Shown here: piece after piece, positions 56,293 through 64,000 of the stretch | How positions within the stretch are numbered: position 1 is the stretch's first letter | How the letters are laid out: each line of letters starts with the position of its first letter | NCBI GenBank assembly: GCA_023634235.1 | Contig: JAMKCF010000011.1 | Coordinates: 6,987,218 to 7,051,217, forward strand | Origin: Pisaster brevispinus | Lineage: Eukaryota; Echinodermata; Asteroidea; Forcipulatida; Asteriidae | Length of the DNA: 64,000 bases | Direction: 5' to 3' | Notes under the pieces: model-generated | The model's database searches: none | The model's input: only the letters and a program-made list of their open reading frames with translations | What the model was told of the DNA's origin: nothing | Made by a program: the position numbers and the translations under genes

Positions 56293-56428
56293 CAAGAGCA
56301 ACATGTTTTTGATGGTTGCGATTTGGAATCAATCGATCCAGACAAATCGCATAACAGTTATATTCAAATTGTTCTCAACGTCGAAAGAGGGCAGTGTCAT
56401 CATTATATTATTGGTTCTTGCAACTCAG
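56293..56428 (+). other. Possible internal exon, unassigned
   Basis: A stretch of 136 bp lies between an AG acceptor (GTCTGCAG) and a GT donor (CTCAG followed by GTACAA). It is open for 45 codons, including CDLESIDPDKSHNS and IQIVLNVERGQCHHYIIG. The alternation of charged and aliphatic residues looks protein-like, but the pyrimidine tract is poor and no family is recognised. Confidence 0.18.
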
Positions 56429-57044
56429 GTACAAAGTGTTTCCAAAATACAGTTTTACACCGGGGTGTAGGCAGGGCAACAGTTTGGAAAATTCGGGCAC
56501 AGCTAGAAGAGAAAAAAAATGGAAAGAGAAAACAAAAACACTTTTTACCCGGTAATAGAAATTGCGTTTTTATCTGTGTAAAATTTCTGGCAAATCACCC
56601 CCCAACCCTTAACCAAAGAGTCTCCTCACACACACCTGGTTTTACATAATGCACAACACCTAGCAATTACGTTGAAATGGAGGTTGAAGACAATTGATTT
56701 CCACTAGATGATTTCCTGATATTAGTTTTGAAAGCCACGCTGTGTCTGCGTTTGAAGGAAGCGCTCACTGCACAATAATGATTATAGGGTCACAACTTAC
56801 GCACGAAAAGGTTAACATAACCATGCGGGAACTTATAAATAGACACACGACGTTTATTTAAGAAATAAAATCAGTGGAGCGTCCGTTACTGCATAAAATT
56901 CAGTTCCGCACACCGAAAATAAATGGATTACTGGCAGTACTGCCTCGGTTCCTTATGACATGTGTTGTAAAAGTTATACTTATATTTATATCCTTAAACC
57001 TGTAGAGTGTTTTTTTTTTATGAGACTCAGTAACCGATCCACCA

Positions 57045-57151
57045 CCCATGAACAAAATACAAATTAAATCAATTCAAAACAAAACTATAGCAACAACAAC
57101 ACTAACTACGACAACAGCAACATCACCACCACCACCACCACCACCACCACC

Positions 57152-57182
<31 letters not shown>

Positions 57183-57200
57183 GCAACTGTCAACAACAAC
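57045..57200. repeat. Compound (CAA)n/(CCA)n trinucleotide microsatellite
   Basis: Runs of ACAACAACA surround an almost pure CCACCACCA block at about 57123-57167. The open frame through it (poly-Pro and poly-Thr) is a by-product of the repeat. Confidence 0.9.
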
Positions 57201-57924
57201 ATAACTAACAACACGAAGTTAAACGAGCTTCTTACTTCACGCAAAAATCACCGAAATGCCTTCCCTTTTGGGGAAAATAACTTCACGACTACATAATTAC
57301 TGAGCACTCGACCTAAAAAGAAGACATTACAACCGCATTGTAATCCATTAGTTTCAGACTGTCCGTGACTACACGAGATACCGGGTTCCCCGTAAAAAAA
57401 ATCGCCCTATTTTATGCAGAATCACCTCAGTTTCTAGACAACGCCTGTTCAGCTTCAGTCATTTCAGCTAGACACCTGTTTCGAATAATGCTGCCAAATG
57501 GCCGCTAGTACTCCCCGCCCTTTCCCACTCCACCAGGTTCAAGTTTTCTCGGCTTAATTGGCTCTGATCTCAAAGTCTTGGCTTTCCCGTGCAGAATGCA
57601 TCAGTCAGCAGCCAAGACTTTGCCCAAGAAAGCTGCTTGATCTTTTGCCCAAGACAACAGCCTTGTTCTTGTCCCCCTTTTCTCCCCCTTCTTTTGGTGG
57701 AGTGGTGCTTGGGGTGGGGGCTGGGTGTAACGAATGAACAATATTGAAAACAAACTGTTCTATTTGTATAGGCAGATGATGGAGGTACAATACTGTAGAG
57801 ACCTTTGTCGAGAAGTTGTAACTATGAGTTGAACAAAGGGAGATGTAAAATGTAAAGATAAAAGCCTACCAAAGAAACTGTTTTTTTTTAAAGACAGTAT
57901 CTTGATCGCGTTCAAGATTGTGAA

Positions 57925-58105
57925 GGTACACTCTCAAAACTCCACGGTCAGAATTGACCCGGACTCCGGGACAAAATCCCAATTGTTTTTTTTATCAATT
58001 TCCGAGTCGGCCTGACCCAGAAATCGGTTAGGCTCACTGGGACCCGGACTCCGGGCCAATTCCCACACGGGCCAATTCCCACACGGGCCAATTCCCACAC
58101 GGGCG
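57925..58105. mobile_element. Fragment of a GGTCAGAATTGACCC-type MITE with 17-bp satellite
   Basis: TACACTCTCAAAACTCCACG, then GGTCAGAATTGACCCGGACT, matches the start of the complete copy at 58777-59034. At 58050-58102 the word GGGCCAATTCCCACACG is repeated about three times. Confidence 0.6.
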
Positions 58106-58776
58106 TTTTTGTAGAGACTGATCCTGTGGTTGACCCGAGGTTATGGATGCAGGTTCAAATACCTCAGACCCATCTTCTCCCGATTGGAATTTAACATAAC
58201 TTAACAATTTCCAGAATGTCGATGCGCTCAATTTTTTTTTTTTAATGAAATCGTTCACCACCTGGGAATTGTTCATAAATTTAATATTTTTGGAATTATT
58301 ATCAATGAACCCTGTGAGCACACGTCGGAAGAAGTTAATGGTTAAACATAATTAGGTTGATCGCTTAATTGCGGGATGCTCATTAGTTTTAAATTAAGAA
58401 ATCAACTAATAAAGAGGAATTCGTCATTTATAGAATTACTAACAAGAAGTTCCTTATTTTTATTTTTAGACTTTGTACTAACAGCTTTGTTTTTAAAATA
58501 ATGGATTTGGCATTAAAAAAAACAAGGAAGAGGACATTCATTTAAACCGTCTACTTTAAAAACCAATTCTTAGAAATTTCAGTGAAAACGGCTCTCGAGG
58601 AACTTCCTTTATAATTTATAGTCTGGTCTCTTGCCTGCCAATGCAAGAAACATCATATCCGATCTGAACATGAGCTGCAATACATATTTCAGACGAAAAT
58701 ACCTCAACAAATCAAAGATTCCCGCAAAGAAGACACTTTTCAAGTATCTTAATTAATTGGAAATAATTATTTGTGT

Positions 58777-59034
58777 ACACTCTACAAAAAAAAATTCCAT
58801 GGTCAGAATTGACATGGACTCCGGGTTCTCAGGGGGCCTGACCTATTTCGGGGTCAGTTTTATGACCCGGACTCAGTGTCAAACTGTCACGAAACTGTGT
58901 GTCAAACTGATGCGAAATCCGAGTCAAAATCCACATTTTCAACCAGTTGCTGTGTCAACCTGACCCAGAAATAGGTCAGGCCCCACTGGAACCCAGAATC
59001 CAGGTCAAATTTGACCCGAGAAATTTTAGAGAGT
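58777..59034. mobile_element. MITE with TACACTCTA termini and GGTCA/TGACC inner repeats
   Basis: The left end TACACTCTACAAAAAAAAAT, then GGTCAGAATTGACATGGACT, is mirrored by TCAAATTTGACCCGAGAAATTTTAGAGAGTA on the right. Inside, GGGGCCTGACCTATTT-type words on the left mirror AAATAGGTCAGGCCCC on the right. No coding capacity. Confidence 0.65.
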
Positions 59035-59189
59035 AGACTGGGTTTTTTTTTTTAGTGTGAAGACCCTTGGCATTGCTGTCTTTGAAAGTTGCAAAATGAG
59101 GGTGAGGCCAGGGTGTGAACTCGAAAGGGTGTGTGAGAGAAGAAAAGTACTGGTACACCATGCAAATGATCCAAGAGAAAGGGACCTAC

Positions 59190-59354
59190 CGGGGTTTTGT
59201 ATCTGCTCCATTTTTTAGTTTTATCAATCAGCAACTGGTTTAGAAAATCATTATCTTGAGTGATAGGCGAGTTGTACCGACGGCAATTTAGTGTCTGCTT
59301 CGTGTCCGTTTCATGCGACACTCCACTCTTGGTCGGTTGACGCCTTTTATTCAC
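59190..59354 (-). other. Possible internal coding exon on the minus strand
   Basis: Read on the minus strand, an acceptor CTTAAGATTGTAG precedes 165 bp that are open only in phase 0 (55 codons), followed by the donor CCG|GTAGGT. The product includes RRQPTKSGVSHETDTKQ and NDFLNQLLIDKTKKWSRYK, which is protein-like in composition. Exon length divisible by three, matched phases and both splice signals make it better than chance. I found no partner exon and recognise no family. Confidence 0.3.
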
Positions 59355-59465
59355 CTACAATCTTAAGAGATAGGCCTACACCAGCATTTCTTGCCGGTAA
59401 AATCTGTCTTGTTTTTACCGCAAAATAGCTCGTGCGTGTGTATGTGCGCTTGAAACGCTTCCATT

Positions 59466-60362
59466 TTGAAGAACTTAGTGTGCCACATTCCGTCTTTCTC
59501 CCAATTCCACCCCTTCAACCTTCCATTTAAAGAAAAGACAACCCCCCCCCCATCACCGACCTCAACTCCTTCCACCCCTACTCCACACACCCATGATATC
59601 GTTCATCGTCACCAGTTCACATTATGTATATCTCACCTCCCTATCTCCTATCTAGCTCTGAATCCAAAACTATACCCAATGACCCAACCCTTAACGTTTG
59701 CCAAGGTTTCCCATACACCCAAACTCCCCAAAACCCTTCCCGTGCTCTCTCGCCGCCACCCCAATCACACTCACACACCCTTACATATGGCAGTTACGGG
59801 GTACTTCAATTGTTGTTCTATTATTCCCTTTTCTGAAAAAAATTATCTGTGGGGTACCACTAGAACAAAGAAAACCTTGTTGGGTAGCATTGTTCCATTG
59901 TTAAAAGAACCCTGTAGTTGGCGTGTGTACAATGTGAGAGTAAACACCTGCAATTTGGGACCTGCTCTTTTGTTTGAACTTATTAACAGCTCCCAATTGG
60001 TTTTTGAACACTTTCCATCCAGGGACATTCACGCAACGGGGACGCTATTGTCCTTTCGCCCCCGGCTTGAATGGAGTGTTTTACCCACCGACTGTCATAT
60101 CCAACTTCAGTTCACTTCGTACCATTTCCGAACACAAACCCCAAAGCAGCATCTGAACTACGCCCCCACATCTCAAACCTCACCCCTCCACACTGTACAA
60201 ATTTCCCCTTCCCTATTTGCAGATGAATTTCCCTCCGTTGTCATTCCAATAAATCAAAGCCCCTTGGATGCTTCGGTGCTCCTCCAAGAGGTCACCCAAT
60301 GGAAGGACCCACCATGGCCTCAGATGGGGCCCCAGCAGTGGCGTAACCAGACATTTTCATAA
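59466..60362 (+). other. Longest open frame of the window (298 codons), probably noncoding
   Basis: The + strand frame is C-rich, so stop codons are rare. The first third is Pro/Thr/Ser/His low-complexity (TTPPPSPTSTPSTPTP), and 59850-59905 overlaps a dispersed repeat. The second half is less biased (FEHFPSRDIHATGTLLSFRP). There is no recognisable domain and no splice context, and the end enters a poly-G element. I lean to a compositional artefact. Confidence 0.2.
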
Positions 60363-60495
60363 TGGGGGCAAAGACATTATTGGGGGGGGGGGGGCTACTT
60401 CACAACAAACCATTCATTTTTTTCAAAATCTCATTGGGGGCTACCATCCCCTGCCACCCCCCCCCCCGCAGTACGCCTCTGTGCCACCAGGTAGC
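60330..60495. mobile_element. Small element with CAGTGGCGTAAC end (hAT-type MITE fragment)
   Basis: AGCAGTGGCGTAACCAGACA near 60333 and GCAGTACGCCTCTGTGCCAC near 60469 are imperfect inverted ends around a poly-G and a poly-C tract. CAGTGGCGTA ends are common for hAT-derived MITEs in animals. Confidence 0.4.
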
Positions 60496-60499
60496 TACG

Positions 60500-62500
60500 T
60501 TCTGGCGGATCATCCGGGTCACCACACCCCCATTTCCTTACATGACCAGCTCAAAGGAAACCCCTACGCTTACTACCAAAGACGGATTACCCCGTTATTC
60601 TTTGATTTCCTCCTTTTGCAGTTAAAGTAAAATGCCCGGATTTTTATTTCAATATTTATTTAGCGCATCGTGGCCATCCTTCAGTTTCTGAGGAATAAAA
60701 TTGTCATCACTTCCTGACCGCTAGCTATGACTCTTAATAAAAGCAGTATGAATACGTTTCGATGACCAATGAGGTGTATGTATTAGTATAGATAATCCCA
60801 TGGGGTTATTCACAAATACTACAGCAAAACATTAACACTTAAGTTAACGGGTTTAGTTTTGTTTTCCTTTCACTCCCGCCCCTCACCAAAAAAGTTTGCT
60901 TTGATGGTGTTGCTTGTGACAAGGAAAAATAGTTTTGTAGCGTAAAATGTTGAAGACTTAGAAAATAAAAGTAGTTGGCTGGTCTGGGAGGGCGGCTTTT
61001 CTGTCCCCCAAACTTCAGTGCCCGGATCGGGCCCGGATCGCCCCGGATCACCCCGGATCGCCTCAGCACCTTCAAAACGCCTCAAAACAGTTTCAGACCT
61101 ATATTGTAAGTGCTCCGCGATTCAGTTTACTGCAAAAAAAAGAAAAAAAGAAAACAAGTTTATTGTGTGTATTGTATATAATGCGAATTATGAGACAATG
61201 TTTCAAGCCAAGGTATTTAACATAGGGAGATACCGTTTGGTCCAGGCTGTGAACTAGTAACACCCCTCTCGTCAACAAGGTGCACCGTACCGGTAGTAAC
61301 AGCTCGGTAGCGTTTTCGTGTCTTGCCATCCTGTATAGAGGGCGCCTTTATTGATTGAGCATGTGGTGCTCAGCCCCTTTGGAACCGCCCTTGAAAGAGT
61401 GCGAGTTACACTTGAACACCTGCACTGACTCCTGCGACCGTACATCGGCCGACCTACTAAGTTATTTATTTTGGGCGCTATCTTGCTCAGGCCTCTGCTT
61501 TGTTTCTGTCAGTACAGATCGTCAAACCCTAGGAGCTTAAAGGGATGAGGTTTGGTCAGGGTGTGTCCGCGTCCCTAGTCACTCGATGACTCGTCCCGTT
61601 ACCAGACTAGACCCACACAGACCATGGGGCCCCCAGCCCCTTCCTTGTTGTAGAGAAAGGCCGCGGCTTTGTGCTAACGTCATTCCCCATGTTGTGCTTG
61701 CTTGTCACGGACCGGAAGAACGGGCTTTGTGCTCCGATCACAGATCCCTCGTCTCCCGCACTACAAAAAAAAAAAAAAAAAAAAAAAAGAAGAGGGAGAA
61801 AAGAACCTGGTAACTTTTTCTTTTCGATTTGTCATCCACTCATCATACTATTGCTTTTGTTTCACGCTACCTCGGGGTCATTTTGTCTAGATCATTGTGG
61901 AGATAACGGCTTGATGACACACCGGACGTGTCTATGTCTTTTGTTACAAGACAATTGTAATGGATCTTGATAAAATGCTACTAGAGATGAGAGCGTGGAC
62001 CATACAGACATCCTCACATGGCCGGCTGTGTTCAGATTAAACCACTTAGATGGGCCACTCCCATGATGGTGATGCGAGCACAAAAAGCAGTTAAATCAAA
62101 ACATCTTTGTCTATAATACAAAAACAATCTCCAAAATGAAAACGATATGCCGTTGCAACATATAAAACACCCAATGATGTTGTCAAAAATGTCAAACTTA
62201 ATTATTGATGTATAACTGTTATGTTTGAATCCAACAGTTCAACTCAAGAATCTGGGTTTGTTATTAAAACATTAAATCGCATATGAAAATTAATAAATTA
62301 ATAGTGTCGCTGCCGATTCATCAAAGTTGTATAATGCAAATATCCTGTCCCAATAAGTTCGAGCTAACCTTCACTGATCTAGTTATAGACCACTTACACA
62401 TCAGATAAAATCATCGCTGTTGTTCTGTTGTTTTTGTGTTATTATTTTTTTTTTCACGATTTACAGTTAACTGTTCAGTTTCAAGTTTAAAAAAGGTCGT
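60500..62500. other. Spacer with no supported gene
   Basis: It includes four CCCGGATC words in tandem at 61020-61060, a poly-A run of about 24 at 61766-61789 and a locally GC-richer island at 61350-61760. Nothing in it gives a convincing exon pair on either strand. TATAGAGGGCGCC at about 61334 again resembles a CTCF core. Confidence 0.4.
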
Positions 62501-62529
62501 GTATTACTTACTAGGCCCTATACCTCGTT

Positions 62530-62845
62530 TTGGACGTGAGGAATACGTTGGCGTAGCACATGACGTCACTACACGAAAAATACAGCGCCATCTTTCTTGT
62601 AAGCCCGTTATGTTTGATGTCTCTGGCAAAAATAGGTCTATCATTTAAAACTTATGTCCATAAATCATAGCCGTAAGGAATATACTTTGGACGTGATGGA
62701 TACTTTGATTTAACACATGACGGCACTATACGCGAAAAATACAGGGCCATCTTTCTTGCTTGTGAGGCCCAGTAGTGATGTCACTGGAAAATAGGCCTAT
62801 TTTTAAAGCTTATGTCCATAAATCATGGCCGTAACCACGTCCGCA
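62530..62845. repeat. Diverged tandem duplication, unit about 155 bp
   Basis: Copy 1 (62530-62670) and copy 2 (62690-62840) share ACATGACGTCACTACACGAA, then ATACAGCGCCATCTTTCTTG and CTTATGTCCATAAATCATAG, with many substitutions between them. TGACGTCA in copy 1 is a palindromic CRE-type word that copy 2 has lost. Confidence 0.75.
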
Positions 62846-64000
62846 CTCTTTGGGGTTAAAGTAGTTCAAAATCTGCCATTACGCAAAGAGCTTTTTTTAA
62901 AAATGTACACAATCTAGTGTAACTTTCCAAAATGTACCCTTAATAGTAGCTGACAGTTGTGCTATTTTTTATCATTTTGTATTCATTTAGCAATTACGTT
63001 AAATCCTCGTTAAGAAATTTGTTCCTTGTAAAAATTAACTTATTCAACATACTTTGCCAAGAAAAAAACCACATGCCTGTAATAGGTGTATTTGGACAGC
63101 GTCACGCGAAATCGTTTTGGCGGGATTTCATCCTCTTACAGAAAACAGGAAATTAATTAAATTGACAAAAGTCGTCATCCAACGATCTTTTTAAGTTAAA
63201 AACTGCAAAAAATCTACTTAATGGCAAGTCAGTAATAAAGGTATCAATTAACCAGAATACGCTTCCGTCTGACGACGAACCAGGCCCTGCAGGCAGATTT
63301 CATTTGGGTGGGGGAGTGGGTAGAAGTTAGAACTAGCTTCTGTGAGCACAGTGATCCTAAATATGAGCAGCAGCGAGCAGTTGCATTCCTCTCCACGTAA
63401 ACAAACAAACAAACAAACAAACAAACAAACACCCCCAACAAACAAACAAATAAACAAACAACCCAACAGTCACCGTGTAGAAATGTCAGCTTTCTATTTT
63501 TCATGGAGGCTCCGTGCTTTATTGGGGAAAGAATGCGCTTTAATTGAATAAACTCATTCTTGTTGTGCAATCTATGCGAATTAACACATGACTAGCCTAT
63601 TTTATTTATACGGCCCTCTCTTATTGTATAACTCCACCACAGAGAGATCCATACAGCAATTTGTTTCTATAAACAGTCACGCACCTCAGTCGAAGTGCCG
63701 GAACTGGTTTTGGTCAGATGAAACTTTACCAGTGAAATTAGGCCTAGCCTTATAAAAACATTGACAAAATGCGTTTTTACAATTCCTGCATTCGACCAGA
63801 CTAAGAAATGGGGGGGGGGGGGGATTGATGTCCATGTCCCCGAGTACCCCCCCCCCCCCCATTTGAAATCTTGACTTCTGGGATTTAAACAATGTCAGAG
63901 TAAAATGTTAAAAATTCATTTACGTTTACATTTACATGGAGACAATACCTTCACGTCAGATTATCTTATAATACTAGTAATGTAAATAAAATAAAAAAGA
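62846..64000. other. Right-edge spacer with microsatellites
   Basis: Unique AT-rich sequence, then an (AAAC)n tract at 63400-63465. A poly-G of 14 (63810-63823) and a poly-C of 14 (63848-63861) lie 24 bp apart and could form a hairpin. No gene seen. Confidence 0.5.

Noticed and set aside
57048..57296. Poly-Pro/poly-Thr protein frame
   Set aside because: It is the translation of a (CAA)n/(CCA)n microsatellite with no domain or exon signals.
58034..58321. Minus-strand frame of 95 codons as an exon
   Set aside because: An acceptor-like CGTGTGCTCACAG precedes it, but the frame compatible with a nearby donor gives only about 50 bp, and the rest runs through MITE sequence.
59026..59161. Minus-strand HPFEFTPWPHPHF-like frame as the next exon after 59190-59354
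   Set aside because: It would leave an intron of under 50 bp and runs into the terminus of a MITE, so I treat it as intronic or chance.
1..64000. A new multi-gene defence or metabolic system
   Set aside because: Only two ordinary conserved animal genes are supported. There is no gene cluster, no clustered unknown ORFs with shared regulation and no horizontally acquired island visible.

Overview
This window is animal nuclear DNA: short exons with GT-AG introns, tRNA-derived SINEs, 3' ends of LINEs, palindromic MITEs and many microsatellites. There are no operons or ribosome binding sites, and no CRISPR array. The exons give deuterostome-like proteins, and the AT-rich, SINE- and MITE-dense introns suggest a marine invertebrate deuterostome, most likely an echinoderm such as a sea star. 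The taxon is an inference; the sequence alone does not prove it.

Two protein-coding genes are well supported, both on the + strand. From the left edge to about 6.5 kb lies the 3' part of a long coiled-coil gene that I read as CCDC171-like (8 exons, 312 C-terminal residues, stop at 6500-6502). After about 5.1 kb of repeat-rich spacer comes a complete INTS3 gene, Integrator complex subunit 3 and also the scaffold of the SOSS single-strand DNA-binding complex. I could chain 32 coding exons from 11635 to 51243. All have GT-AG borders and consistent phases, and together they give 1,025 codons plus stop. The product runs from a short divergent N terminus, through the conserved helical-repeat N-terminal domain, a Thr/Pro and acidic linker and the C-terminal HEAT-like domain, to a basic tail ending SDSD.

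The spacer (6.5-11.6 kb) holds a LINE 3' end, a degenerate AT-rich tandem array and one of two inverted 370-bp MITEs. The INTS3 introns carry at least four tRNA-like SINE families, a 1,277-bp TIR element with a 10-bp target duplication, several long palindromes and minisatellites with units of 16, 43, 45 and 64 bp. From 51.2 to 64 kb I see a probable 3' UTR and then mostly repeats. Three short stretches there look like isolated exons (55585-55866, 56293-56428 and, on the minus strand, 59190-59354), but I cannot assign them to a gene.

The two genes are not obviously related in function: INTS3 acts in nuclear RNA polymerase II transcription and DNA repair, while the role of CCDC171 is poorly known. 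I found no new multi-gene system. The most interesting signals are in the noncoding DNA: modular SINE heads and tails, CTCF-like motifs beside the intergenic spacer and inside a palindrome, and a minisatellite that is open on both strands.
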